This document shows positions 11,531 to 20,365 of a stretch of DNA of 64,000 nt, in pieces. The stretch is from Bacteroidales bacterium. Its GTDB lineage: Bacteria > Bacteroidota > Bacteroidia > Bacteroidales > Marinilabiliaceae. The position numbers and the translations under genes are program-made. The stretch covers positions 53,440 through 117,439 of the forward strand of contig JAKSLD010000010.1 in the NCBI GenBank assembly GCA_024401395.1, read 5' to 3'. How positions within the stretch are numbered: the stretch's first letter is position 1; every line of letters starts with the position of its first letter. The notes under the pieces are model-generated. The model saw nothing but the letters and a program-made list of their open reading frames with translations, was not told the origin of the DNA and did not search any database.

Positions 11531-11805
11531 TGGCGTATAAAGTCAGCTATACCAAAAATTTCAATAAAGATGTTGAGAAATGCCGCAAGCGTGGCTACAA
11601 TATGTCACGGTTGAAAACGGTTCTCGATACATTGATTGAAACAGGAACTGTCCCTCCCTCATGTCGTCCGCATAAGTTGTCTGGGAATCATGAAGGCGAG
11701 TGGGAATGCCATATCGGTCCAGACTGGTTACTCATTTGGGAGCAGAACGACACAGAACTTACACTTCTGATGCTCAGTACCGGCACTCATAGTGATTTAT
11801 TTTGA
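11530..11805 (+). CDS. YafQ-family mRNA interferase toxin
   Basis: A ribosome-dependent mRNA endonuclease of the RelE/YafQ superfamily, 91 residues. Every residue important in E. coli YafQ has a counterpart: His48 (RPHKL), His61 (ECHIGPDW), Asp65, Trp66, His87 (GTHSDLF) and Phe91 at the C-terminus. The toxin therefore looks intact. It starts at the A of the antitoxin stop (TAATG), so its translation depends on the antitoxin. It is a solitary module between the GH2 genes and a repeat-rich spacer. Confidence 0.92.
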   Translation: MAYKVSYTKNFNKDVEKCRKRGYNMSRLKTVLDTLIETGTVPPSCRPHKLSGNHEGEWECHIGPDWLLIWEQNDTELTLLMLSTGTHSDLF

Positions 11806-12024
11806 TGATAGCGCAGTGAGAATCAGTGTAGAATGTCATTGAGATAAGAGAGAGTAATAATGTTATGTCAAAAAAAGTAACTTAGCATATTTACTGCATA
11901 TTCTGTTTCAACGTCACCCAGGCATTTCGGGCATTGTCACCCACCCTTGACTGTTGATTGTTTCTTTTTGCATAATGCCGATTCTTATATATAGATAGCA
12001 GCGAAGGCACGGAAAATTATGCTT

Positions 12025-12204
12025 GTGCGTATGATGTGCGTATGATGAGCGTATGATGTGCGTATGATGAGCGTATGACGTGCGTATGACGTGCGTATGA
12101 CGTGCGTATGTGTTTGGAGGGAGATAGGCGTTGGTATTACTAGGGAAAGTATGGTCGCAAACATTCCAGAATTGTTGAATGGATATGTTTGATGTTGTAT
12201 TATC
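12025..12204 (+). repeat. 11-bp tandem repeat element, family B, copy 1 (longest)
   Basis: Seven or more 11-bp units of the form GTGCGTATGAT/GAGCGTATGAT/GTGCGTATGAC (12025-12110), followed by a conserved unique tail: TTGGTATTACT, AAGTATGGTCGCAAA and, up to 12204, TTGTTGAATGGATATGTTTG and TGTATTATC. The tail is shared with 57004-57170, and its first half with 29301-29413. The rest of the 536-base spacer 11806-12341 holds no gene I can support. Confidence 0.85.
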
Positions 12205-12281
12205 GTGGGGGATGTAGAAGAGTATCATGCGGCAATTCTAGGGATTGCGGCGTAGCAGATGCTCAGTATTTCATAAAACGC

Positions 12282-12310
12282 AAAAAGGCATCCAGAAGGA
12301 TGCCCTTTTG
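12282..12310 (-). terminator. Rho-independent terminator of the 1325-residue protein gene
   Basis: On the minus strand the stem GGGCATCC-TTCT-GGATGCC is followed by a run of five T. It lies 32 bases after the stop codon at 12342. The complementary A-run also gives a plus-strand T-run, so it may work in both directions. Confidence 0.8.
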
Positions 12311-12341
12311 TGGTCTATACATAAATCTTTGTCTATGTCAA

Positions 12342-15300
12342 TTACAAGATGATTTTTGATGTAGAATTGCCTACCTTGACGAAGAATATACCATTACCCA
12401 ATGCAGGGAGGTCAATTCTATCAGATGTTATTTCAGAAGCATAAACCTGAGCGCCGTTCAAGCTATAGATACGAACCATATTACCCTCGGCACCGAAGAT
12501 GCGAAGCTGACCATCTACCACCATTACATTAACCTTATCAGGAGTTGCAGACACCAGACCGGTAGCAGAACCATTCTTGAAGTTAATATCCACTACCACG
12601 TCAGCCTCAGAAGTCACAGGGACAGTCACCTTATAGTTACGATCAGAAACCATTGTAGCATTGACACCATTAACCTTTACCGAAGCGACATCCTCAGAGA
12701 AAATGAGATTCAGTTCATTGCCACTGTTAGCATAAGCTTTAGTACCAGTAACGGTTGCCTCCCCATTATTCTTATTATAGCGGATACGGTGGAGAGCATT
12801 ACTGCCATCGGCATTAGCCAGTACAGGAGTGAGGAGACCCTGGCTATATTTACAAGTATAATTACCAGTATAGCCATAATCACCATCAATGTCATTACCC
12901 TCGAAATTCAACCAATAAGCAACCACGCCACTAGCGAACTCAGCATTAGAGAAGAGACGTTCAGCCTTTTTAAGTTCATCCTCATCAGGAGTATAATAAG
13001 AATCATCGTCGACAGAATAGTTAGAAGATGTATTAGCAGCCACCTTCTTAGACTGTCCAGCGCCACTACGACCGATACCGGCATTACCTTTAACAAGTAT
13101 AGCAGCCTTATTAAGTTCCTTCACCCTGTCGATATCAGTAAAATATGCGAAACAATGGCTTACAGTGCCATAATTGACACCCACCAGGCAGCGCATAGCA
13201 TTAGCAACCTTGCTATCAGGCACCTCAAGAGCTCCGACAAACGAGCAATTCTCCAGCACGCCATAATTGACATTAGCGAGAGCCGCTGCGAAGATAGTCT
13301 CCTCACCAGTCTGAGCATCCACCTCCTTTTCAGAAGATTCGAGATTAGAGAACACTACGCCATTAGCGATAGAAAAATCCTTGATTTCGATCTTTTGATT
13401 ATCCTCGGAACTCCATTTCGCCTCAGGGTCATCAGATTCAGGCTTACCTATCTGACCAAACAAAGCATTCTGTTTGAAAGCGAAGTTGACAATCTCCATA
13501 CCCTTACCATCCATTGTACCGATAAACGGTTTTTCAGTGGTACCGATAGACGCCTTGGCAGGGAGAGACTCCTCGAGTATAGCGACATTCTCAGTTGAGA
13601 GATCATCATAGATTTCGTCATCGTATGTGATATTATTCTCGATGGTAATCTCCACAGGAATCTGCAAATCGGTGAGAGCAGAGACATTATCGACCAAATT
13701 AGTCAGATCTTCCTGTTCCTCTACTGCGACCTCCTTGTTGTTCTCCCAATATTCCTTATCCGGGAGACCGCAGAATATACACACGTGGTAAGGACCATCA
13801 TCGTACTGATGGTTGAATACGCCTGTTTCCGACCATTGCTGCTGATAACCCACATTATCCTCCCATAGATTTTCGTTAGTGAATATCCTATCGTTACAAG
13901 TCTTGAAAACTATGAAATTAGTACTAGAATAACCCTTCTCTATCAGTACGACAGGATACTTATCCGCATTCTCGCCAGAAAGATTCTGTCGGTAATAGAA
14001 GTTGCCGATTTGACCAACCGTAATTCCTGCCAAGCGTTCAGCCTCGTTAGTTATCAATCCAGACACGAAAGGATGTTTGTCATCCTCGGACGAGACACCC
14101 TCTATATACGTATGGCAACCCTTTAGAACATCCTCAGACAATTCCAGTCCACCTACATACGAGATAATATTATCTGGAACATTGAGTTCGTTATCACCCT
14201 CAAAATAAGCATAACAGTTCTCAAAAGATTTCAATTCTTTCCCTACCTTGCCGATAACAGAACCATAAGAACCAGCCCCATAAGCCGATATGCCACCAGT
14301 GTTGCCACAACTTCTAAGTTCCAGATTTCTCATTAGATTATCACTAACGTTTCCGATCAAGCCACCGATAAAGCCATTACTTCCCTCTGCAAGACTCAAG
14401 TTTCCTCTATTGGCAGACTCTTTGAAATACAAATCAGAAGAAATTGAGGTCTTATTCTCGATATTTCCTATCAAGCCACCAACGTAGGTACCTCCAGTGA
14501 TGTCAATATCAGAAACGACGCCATTAATATCAAGCTCCATACCAATGTAAGAACCGAACAAGCCACCTACAGAAGTAGCGCAAGGAACATCTATTGTACC
14601 TTTAAGGAATACTTTATAAAAATTCACTTTATGACTACTGCTCGTTACGACACCCGATACGCCAGAAACTGCACCGACATTATCTATTGATCCTGAGAAT
14701 CCATCTGCGACTCTAATATCTACATCAAAGATAGTATTTGATAAATTTGCGCAATCGGATACAGACTTAAAGAAACCCACAGGAGTATTTTCAGAATTGA
14801 TTATCTGTTTAAACTTCACAGTATGCCCCACGCCATTCCAAGAACCACCAAAATCGATATTAGGCACCCACTCGTAAGGAGTCAAGTCAAGGTCTACATT
14901 AAGATTCACCTTAGAATCTGTATGATAAATATCAGTACCCCAATTCTCATTCAGGAACAAGAACTGACCAATATTTTTCACATAAAAATAGCCAAGGTTA
15001 CTGTATACAGTCTCGTAGCAATGAGAACCCTCTGAGCAAAAACCATTCTTATCAAAGCTATGCTTTACGTTATTATATATATCGCCATGCTTGAAATTGA
15101 CAACGGAGCAATCCTCGCCCAAGGCAAGGACAGGATAGTCCGGACCTTGGAACCAAGAAGGGTCTTTTGGAGAGTCTACTTCGCCATTCAAGATATAAAC
15201 CAATTTTCCAGTAGTCAGCATAGGGTACGCGTCAGAAGAGATATCGTAGATAGAATACAAAGCATATTCTGGGCTGTCAGATACACCCTCCAGGTTAGTC

Positions 15301-16319
15301 GCGTCGCGATACAAAGGAGCCTGAACACTCTCAGGCTGGCCATCTGGGGTATTAGCCTGGTAAATAAATGAATGGTCGATCAGATTAGCGAAACAATTTA
15401 ATACAGACACATTACGATTAGAGAAACCCAGAATTGTAGAATAATAGTAACCATCCTTCCCAGATCTATTAGTTGCCTGGATTTGGGCTACATTGAAGCA
15501 ATCGTGGATAGAAAAACTCATCACGGTACTCTCCTCCGCCAGCGGGTCATCAACAATACCTACAATGCCACCAACAGCGCTGTAGTCGGAAGAACAAACA
15601 TGAGACAGGAAACCCAAATTAGAGCATTTCATTATTTCGCCCTCATTATTGGGAAAATCATTACTGATCATTACGTGGCCGACTATACCACCCACGTATT
15701 GAGAAGTGTTGGCAGACACCTCAGCCTTGTTAGAACAGCCGACAAACGAATAAGAGCCCATTACTCTACCCACCAAACCAGCAACAGCACTACGAGAAGA
15801 CGTCAGTTTACCATTAGTTACCACATTAGTTATGACAGGCGCATTCAAAGGCTCCTCTTCATTTGCTACGAAACCATCCAAATAATTAGCCAGAATACCA
15901 ATGTTGTCTTCCAACCCTAATGACGCTTCGATTTGGGCATTAAGGGTCAGATTATCTACGCTACCATTATTTTTTATAATACGGAACAGACCCGTAGCTA
16001 GCTGAGAATCATTTTCATCCTTACTACAAAAAGAAATATAGTGATTATTACCATGGAATGGGACATCCAAGTCGATATTAGAAACCCAGTTGAAATACAC
16101 AGGCAACTCCACATCGGCATCAAGAGAAATGCCAGATATCTCAATCTCGTCCCAATTCCAATTGAGCCATTGCAAATTATCCGCATTAGTGATATGGCAT
16201 ACACCACTATCATCAATCTCGGCACCAACAAAATCATCAACCTCTTCTGCAGAAGCGAAAGCAGTCATAGAGAAAGCAATAACCGCTGTTAATAGTGTTT
16301 TTAATTTCATTGTAATCAT
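12342..16319 (-). CDS. Large surface protein with GLUG-like repeats and type IX sorting domain
   Basis: A 1325-residue exported protein. Signal peptide 1-24 (ends FASAEE). The body contains many short glycine-containing beta-repeat motifs of GLUG type, such as VAGLVGRVMGSY, VGGIVGHVM, VGGLFGSYIG and IGGLIGNVSDN, which suggest a beta-helical stalk. Two Cys/His motifs occur, near residue 430 (HSFDKNGFCSEGSHC) and near 830 (HQYDDGPYHVCIFCG). The last about 65 residues (MVRIYSLNGAQVYA, ending GNGIFFVKVGNSTSKIIL) match a type A C-terminal sorting domain for type IX secretion. Function is probably adhesion or substrate contact; no enzyme domain is seen. It is monocistronic, with its own promoter and terminator. 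Confidence 0.85.
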   Translation of the reverse strand: MITMKLKTLLTAVIAFSMTAFASAEEVDDFVGAEIDDSGVCHITNADNLQWLNWNWDEIEISGISLDADVELPVYFNWVSNIDLDVPFHGNNHYISFCSKDENDSQLATGLFRIIKNNGSVDNLTLNAQIEASLGLEDNIGILANYLDGFVANEEEPLNAPVITNVVTNGKLTSSRSAVAGLVGRVMGSYSFVGCSNKAEVSANTSQYVGGIVGHVMISNDFPNNEGEIMKCSNLGFLSHVCSSDYSAVGGIVGIVDDPLAEESTVMSFSIHDCFNVAQIQATNRSGKDGYYYSTILGFSNRNVSVLNCFANLIDHSFIYQANTPDGQPESVQAPLYRDATNLEGVSDSPEYALYSIYDISSDAYPMLTTGKLVYILNGEVDSPKDPSWFQGPDYPVLALGEDCSVVNFKHGDIYNNVKHSFDKNGFCSEGSHCYETVYSNLGYFYVKNIGQFLFLNENWGTDIYHTDSKVNLNVDLDLTPYEWVPNIDFGGSWNGVGHTVKFKQIINSENTPVGFFKSVSDCANLSNTIFDVDIRVADGFSGSIDNVGAVSGVSGVVTSSSHKVNFYKVFLKGTIDVPCATSVGGLFGSYIGMELDINGVVSDIDITGGTYVGGLIGNIENKTSISSDLYFKESANRGNLSLAEGSNGFIGGLIGNVSDNLMRNLELRSCGNTGGISAYGAGSYGSVIGKVGKELKSFENCYAYFEGDNELNVPDNIISYVGGLELSEDVLKGCHTYIEGVSSEDDKHPFVSGLITNEAERLAGITVGQIGNFYYRQNLSGENADKYPVVLIEKGYSSTNFIVFKTCNDRIFTNENLWEDNVGYQQQWSETGVFNHQYDDGPYHVCIFCGLPDKEYWENNKEVAVEEQEDLTNLVDNVSALTDLQIPVEITIENNITYDDEIYDDLSTENVAILEESLPAKASIGTTEKPFIGTMDGKGMEIVNFAFKQNALFGQIGKPESDDPEAKWSSEDNQKIEIKDFSIANGVVFSNLESSEKEVDAQTGEETIFAAALANVNYGVLENCSFVGALEVPDSKVANAMRCLVGVNYGTVSHCFAYFTDIDRVKELNKAAILVKGNAGIGRSGAGQSKKVAANTSSNYSVDDDSYYTPDEDELKKAERLFSNAEFASGVVAYWLNFEGNDIDGDYGYTGNYTCKYSQGLLTPVLANADGSNALHRIRYNKNNGEATVTGTKAYANSGNELNLIFSEDVASVKVNGVNATMVSDRNYKVTVPVTSEADVVVDINFKNGSATGLVSATPDKVNVMVVDGQLRIFGAEGNMVRIYSLNGAQVYASEITSDRIDLPALGNGIFFVKVGNSTSKIIL

Positions 16320-16339
16320 TTATCATTAGTTGTTGGGAG

Positions 16340-16371
16340 CAAAGGTAATGCTAAAATTTGCAAACAGCAAA
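16340..16371 (-). promoter_or_regulatory. Full Bacteroidota promoter of the 1325-residue protein gene
   Basis: On the minus strand TTTG (16368-16371) and TACCTTTG (16340-16347) are separated by 20 bases, the consensus layout. The start codon is 21 bases downstream of the -7 box. Confidence 0.75.
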
Positions 16372-16452
16372 AAATTAATAACCCGTAGCATATATGGTCG
16401 AGCCATAATAAAAAATAGAGCCTCAGCCTCGGCACAGGTGAACAAATAATGC

Positions 16453-16460
16453 TATTTTTG
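16453..16460 (+). promoter_or_regulatory. -7 promoter element of menE
   Basis: TATTTTTG matches TAnnTTTG. It overlaps the first codons of the longer possible menE frame (ATG at 16449), so the true start is most likely the next in-frame ATG at 16482. Confidence 0.65.
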
Positions 16461-16481
16461 ACACTCAAATTCTATCCTAAA

Positions 16482-17441
16482 ATGTTCACAGACGAATGGA
16501 ATAATAGCAGCGAGTATGTGGAAGTCCAGACATCAGGCTCCACCGGAACTCCCAAAGTGATGCGTGTTAAGAAGAGCAGGATGGAGGCCTCTGCGCGCAT
16601 GACCATTGATTTTCTGCGGCTTAAGCCAACCGATAAAGCCCTGCTATGCCTTCCAGATAAGTATATAGCAGGGAAGATGATGATAGTGAGGAGCATAGTA
16701 GGAAAGTTGAATCTGGTATCAGTAGAGCCAAGTGGCAATCCATTGCTAGAGGTAGAAGAGCATATACACTTTGCGGCTTTTACCCCTATGCAAGTATACA
16801 ATATGTTGCAGAACGAGCAGACAAGGTTGCGTTTTGAGGCAATAGACAAAATTATTATCGGCGGAGGGGCTATTTCACCATCAATGGCACAAGAATTGAG
16901 GGGGATGAAAAACGAGATATGGTCGACCTACGGCATGACAGAGACACTATCCCATATAGCCATGAGAAGATTATCGGGAGAAAGTGCATCTGAATGGTAT
17001 GAACCATTAAGAGGAGTGAAGGTATGTGCGAATGAAGAGGGATGTCTGGTTATAGAGGCCTTACACGTGGCAGAAGAAGTGCTGACGACCAATGACATAG
17101 CAGAAATAAGAGAAGACGGGAAGTTCAAGATACTAGGGAGAAAAGACAATGTGGTATGTTCTGGAGGAATAAAACTTCAGATAGAACAGATGGAAGTCAG
17201 GATAGCCAGTCATTATGATAGAGAGTTTGCACTATCCTGGCTGCCAGATGAAAAACTCGGTCAGGCCCTTGCTTTAGTATATACAACCAAAGGCGATGGA
17301 GAAAAGATAAAAACAGTATGTGAAGAAGTGCTAGATAGGGTAGAGAGGCCAAAGAGCTACATCTATTTATCGGAAATACCTCATACAGAAACAAATAAAA
17401 TAGCCAGGAACAGGCTAAATATGGCGATTAGAGCATTATGA
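16482..17441 (+). CDS. menE: O-succinylbenzoate-CoA ligase-like AMP-binding enzyme (MenE)
   Basis: An acyl-adenylating enzyme that attaches CoA to o-succinylbenzoate in menaquinone synthesis. Motifs: phosphate loop QTSGSTGTPKVMRV near the N-terminus, GGGAISP and YGMTETLSHIA, then LGRKDNVVCSGGIKLQ and the C-terminal Lys region NKIARNRLN. At 319 residues it is short for the family because the region before the P-loop is only about a dozen residues, as is common in Bacteroidales MenE. The start at 16482 is chosen because a -7 promoter box covers the upstream ATG at 16449. It overlaps dacB by 4 bases (ATGA). Other men genes are not in the window. Confidence 0.85.
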   Translation: MFTDEWNNSSEYVEVQTSGSTGTPKVMRVKKSRMEASARMTIDFLRLKPTDKALLCLPDKYIAGKMMIVRSIVGKLNLVSVEPSGNPLLEVEEHIHFAAFTPMQVYNMLQNEQTRLRFEAIDKIIIGGGAISPSMAQELRGMKNEIWSTYGMTETLSHIAMRRLSGESASEWYEPLRGVKVCANEEGCLVIEALHVAEEVLTTNDIAEIREDGKFKILGRKDNVVCSGGIKLQIEQMEVRIASHYDREFALSWLPDEKLGQALALVYTTKGDGEKIKTVCEEVLDRVERPKSYIYLSEIPHTETNKIARNRLNMAIRAL

Positions 17442-18835
17442 GATACCTATATACAATATTATTGTCAATTTTAACATTGACTATCAAGGCACAAGTTTCC
17501 AGCAGTGTCGAGACCTCGCAGTCGGCAGTAGTGATAGATTTAGAGAGCGGAGAGATAGTGGCATCATACAATCCCTATATGATGCTTACCCCTGCATCTC
17601 TCACGAAGCTAGTCACTACGGCAGCAGGTTTAGAATATCTAGGGGCAGATTATACATTCAAGACCATATTCGGGCTAGAAGGAGACAAGCTATATATAGA
17701 AAGTCAAGGAGATCCGACGATAGAGTCCAAGTATTTTCCCGAGAGAACATTCAATAATATAGTAGGGCAACTCAAAGAGAAATTCCATCCTACGGGTAAC
17801 AAATACGAATTAAAGATAAAAGACAACTATTTTGAAGGAGCCCCCTACGTGTCAAAGCGACTTTGGGAAGATATGGGCAACTATTACGGGGCAACCTATG
17901 GAGCGTACAATATCGATGACAATACACAAGTTGTACATCTGACCTCAGGAGCTGTGGGAAAACTCTGCAGGCAATCATATTGGCAAGAATGTACGGCAGA
18001 GACAAACCACCAGACAGTGAAGCACAATATAGACGAAGAAGACATGACCATATACGTCAGGGCGTATGAAAGTAAAGGCGACAGCGCATACGTGTATGGG
18101 CTTGGGACATCAGGCAGATATGTATCAGGAGCCATTCCGGCAAATGTGACAGGGTTCCAGGTAAAAGCCGCTATGGGAGACCCAAAGAAAGTTTTTGTAG
18201 AAAGTTTCACAGAAGCCATGGAGAGCGCAGGGTATAGCAGTCCGGTCAAGGTGACCTACGATGCGCCAGAGTCGGCACCCAAGGGGAGCAATCGCGTACT
18301 CCTGAGGTACGAGTCGCCCAAACTGATAGATATAATGCGAGTCACCAATCAGAAAAGCATAAATCTCTTTGCCGATGCGATATGCTTTGCGTTAGGGACA
18401 GAAAAGCAGAGCGCGTATAAGATACATTCATCCTGGGATAAGGCAATGGCAAAACTTCGTCAATATACAGACAAGTCGGTCGGTACAGAAGTGAAGCCAG
18501 CTTTATATGATGGAGCAGGGCTCTCGCCTATGAACGCTATTTCCGCCTATCAGATGGCAACCATGCTAAGGTATATTTCGCAACAGCCATATTATGAGGC
18601 ATATAGAAGCACGTTAGCCATTGCCGGCAAGAACGGAACACTAACCGCTTTCGGTAAAGGTACGCCACTAGAAGGCAAGGTAGTCGGCAAGAGCGGCTCC
18701 ATGACAGGCGTTATGGCCTATGCCGGGTACATATCGCATAAATATGCATTCTGTATAATATTTAATCACAGTCCCAAGAGCAAGAACGAGCAGCGTAGAG
18801 AGATGGCTGAATGGCTGAAACGGTGGGCTCTTTAA
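17438..18835 (+). CDS. dacB: D-Ala-D-Ala carboxypeptidase/endopeptidase, PBP4 type
   Basis: A class C low-molecular-mass penicillin-binding protein (peptidase S13) that trims or cleaves peptidoglycan cross-links in the periplasm. An N-terminal signal (ending TIKAQ) is followed by the three active-site motifs: Ser54-Leu-Thr-Lys57 (TPASLTKL), Ser307-Ile-Asn309 (NQKSINLF) and Lys418-Ser-Gly420 (VVGKSGSMTG). The 240-residue insertion between the first two motifs is typical of PBP4, and the length of 465 fits. It overlaps menE by 4 bases, so the two are cotranscribed; the pairing is not obviously functional. Confidence 0.92.
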   Translation: MRYLYTILLSILTLTIKAQVSSSVETSQSAVVIDLESGEIVASYNPYMMLTPASLTKLVTTAAGLEYLGADYTFKTIFGLEGDKLYIESQGDPTIESKYFPERTFNNIVGQLKEKFHPTGNKYELKIKDNYFEGAPYVSKRLWEDMGNYYGATYGAYNIDDNTQVVHLTSGAVGKLCRQSYWQECTAETNHQTVKHNIDEEDMTIYVRAYESKGDSAYVYGLGTSGRYVSGAIPANVTGFQVKAAMGDPKKVFVESFTEAMESAGYSSPVKVTYDAPESAPKGSNRVLLRYESPKLIDIMRVTNQKSINLFADAICFALGTEKQSAYKIHSSWDKAMAKLRQYTDKSVGTEVKPALYDGAGLSPMNAISAYQMATMLRYISQQPYYEAYRSTLAIAGKNGTLTAFGKGTPLEGKVVGKSGSMTGVMAYAGYISHKYAFCIIFNHSPKSKNEQRREMAEWLKRWAL

Positions 18836-18865
18836 CTCTTTTTAAGTGATAATTAACTCATTATG

Positions 18866-18897
18866 TTTGCTGTAGCTAAAAGTTGGCACTAACTTTG
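18866..18897 (+). promoter_or_regulatory. Full promoter of the thioredoxin-like gene
   Basis: TTTG (18866-18869), 20 bases, TAACTTTG (18890-18897): a complete Bacteroidota sigma-ABfr promoter. Transcription would begin near 18904, supporting the ATG at 18960 as start. Confidence 0.8.
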
Positions 18898-18959
18898 CAG
18901 CGTTAATATTTGGAGTACAATTGGTATTTCGCTATCAATTTCCAAGTAAAACAGATTTA

Positions 18960-19484
18960 ATGTCAACTAATAAATTTGCACTAATTATTGGTGCAGCGAC
19001 AGTAGTAATGCTGTCAGCTGCCAAGCAAGAATCAGAAGAATCTTACGCAGAGCAGATTCGAAACATTTCAAGTCTTCCACTTGTAAGTGGAGACACGCTT
19101 GCCCCTGAGACACTAGATGGCAAGCTACTTATTGTTAATTTCTGGGCATCATACGATGCTGCTTCCCGTATCAACAATTACGAGCTAGTCAGACTTAACC
19201 AGTCATACCAAGATGCCTCATTTTTCCAGGCAGAAGGGCTAGAGGTAGTTTCCGTTTCGCTTGATACCTATCGTTCACAGCTTCTCAAGGCCATAGAAGC
19301 AGATGAGACACAAGACTTCCTACATATCTGCGATTTGCAAGGAACAGAATCCGACCTTTGTCGTTCATTCGATGTAGACAGACCAGTGAACCTACTTATA
19401 GGTACAGACGGGCGAGTTTTGGCTCGCGATTATGGCGTAGAGAAAATAGAAGCAGCATTAGAGACATTGCACGCTAACAATTAA
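18960..19484 (+). CDS. Thioredoxin-fold protein lacking the redox cysteines
   Basis: A 174-residue exported protein with a TlpA/AhpC-TSA thioredoxin fold: LLIVNFWASYDAASRIN aligns with the usual FWASWCGPCR, but the WCGPC active site reads YDAAS. The later conserved parts remain (VVSVSLD, DLCRSFDVDRPVNLLIGTDGRVLARDYG, including a cis-Pro region near VDRPVN). It therefore cannot act as a disulphide reductase in the normal way and may be a binding or scaffold protein. The start at 18960 (MSTNKFALIIGAA, a signal-like segment) is preferred over an upstream TTG because the promoter lies at 18866-18897. An active TlpA homologue follows at 19685. Confidence 0.8.
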   Translation: MSTNKFALIIGAATVVMLSAAKQESEESYAEQIRNISSLPLVSGDTLAPETLDGKLLIVNFWASYDAASRINNYELVRLNQSYQDASFFQAEGLEVVSVSLDTYRSQLLKAIEADETQDFLHICDLQGTESDLCRSFDVDRPVNLLIGTDGRVLARDYGVEKIEAALETLHANN

Positions 19485-19520
19485 TAGAAATTATTAATTA
19501 TTAGTTAGGTGTCAAAAGAT

Positions 19521-19585
19521 GCTCTGTATTAAGGGAGCGTTATAAGAGCGTTAAGAGAGTGTTAAGAGAGCGTCAAGGGAAGGAA
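19521..19585 (+). repeat. 11-bp tandem repeat element, family C, copy 2
   Basis: Head GCTCTGTATTAAGGGAGC, then units GTTATAAGAGC, GTTAAGAGAGT, GTTAAGAGAGC and a decaying GTCAAGGGAAG. It lies between the two thioredoxin-fold genes. The tail seen in copies 1 and 3 is not present here. Confidence 0.8.
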
Positions 19586-19684
19586 ATATAAGTATAGTTT
19601 CTATTCCGAGACACAGACACAGATTTGGTACGTATTGAACTTTTCCTTATTTTCGCGCAATAAACATAGAAAAAACAATTCGAT

Positions 19685-20203
19685 ATGAAGACAATACACA
19701 CTTTGCTGCTGATATTGTGCATGATGGTATCCGGTGCCGTTTCTGCACAGCAGGTAGGTCTAGACAAAGGCAACAAAGCGCCTGAGATTACGGGAAAGAA
19801 TCATGCTGGTATGCCGGTGAAGCTATCAGAGCTACAAGGAAAATATGTACTCATAGATTTCTGGGCATCGTGGTGTGGTCCATGTCGTCATGAGAATCCG
19901 ACAGTTGTTGCGGCATACGAGAAATATCACAATGCCACATTCAAGAACGGCGTCAATGGCTTTGAGGTATTCTCGGTATCACTAGACAACAGAGATGCTG
20001 CGTGGAAGAACGCCATTGCGAAAGACGGACTAGTATGGAAGTACCATGTATGTGACTTTGGCGGATGGCGCAGTGCGAATGCAGCCAAGTACCAAGTAAA
20101 CAGCATTCCGACAAATTTTCTTATCAACGATAAGGGAGTCATCATAGCAAAGAACCTCAGAGGTTCGGCACTAGAGGCTGTTTTAGCAGACTTAGCGAAA
20201 TAG
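19685..20203 (+). CDS. TlpA-like thioredoxin, exported
   Basis: A 172-residue periplasmic thiol-disulphide reductase. Signal peptide to about residue 22 (GAVSAQQ), then a TlpA/ResA fold with the active site FWASWCGPCRHENP, VFSVSLDNRDAAWKNAI, and the cis-Pro loop VNSIPTNFLINDKG. It would reduce or exchange disulphides in exported proteins or in cytochrome c assembly; the partner is unknown. It is a paralogue of the preceding cysteine-less protein. A strong terminator follows at 20250. Confidence 0.9.
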   Translation: MKTIHTLLLILCMMVSGAVSAQQVGLDKGNKAPEITGKNHAGMPVKLSELQGKYVLIDFWASWCGPCRHENPTVVAAYEKYHNATFKNGVNGFEVFSVSLDNRDAAWKNAIAKDGLVWKYHVCDFGGWRSANAAKYQVNSIPTNFLINDKGVIIAKNLRGSALEAVLADLAK

Positions 20204-20249
20204 GAATACTGACATATTGGCACGATGCCACAGCGAATAATATGACATA

Positions 20250-20281
20250 AAGGCAACCATGACATGGTTGCCTTGCTTTTT
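20250..20281 (+). terminator. Rho-independent terminator
   Basis: AAGGCAACCATG pairs with CATGGTTGCCTT (12 bp, with the innermost pairs forming the loop), followed by GCTTTTT. It ends the tlpA-like transcript. Confidence 0.85.
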
Positions 20282-20365
20282 GCTGACAAGTTGTCATATA
20301 ATATACGTTTGGCAAGGCTATTGTAAAAAGAAGAGTAACGAAAAAGAAAACAACAACATATAGAT

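Noticed and set aside
12025..12110. CRISPR-like array
   Set aside because: Units are 11 bp with no spacers, and no cas genes are present.
11914..12228. Minus-strand open frame of 104 codons rich in His, Thr and Ser
   Set aside because: It is a translation of repeat B1; the periodic HTHxIRxSYAH pattern follows from the 11-bp units (33 bases, 11 codons).
12789..13598. Plus-strand open frame of 269 codons opposite the 1325-residue protein gene
   Set aside because: Composition is Ile/Ser/Thr-rich as expected from antisense of the real gene, and there is no promoter or family match.
16449..16481. Upstream start of menE
   Set aside because: The -7 promoter box at 16453-16460 covers these codons.
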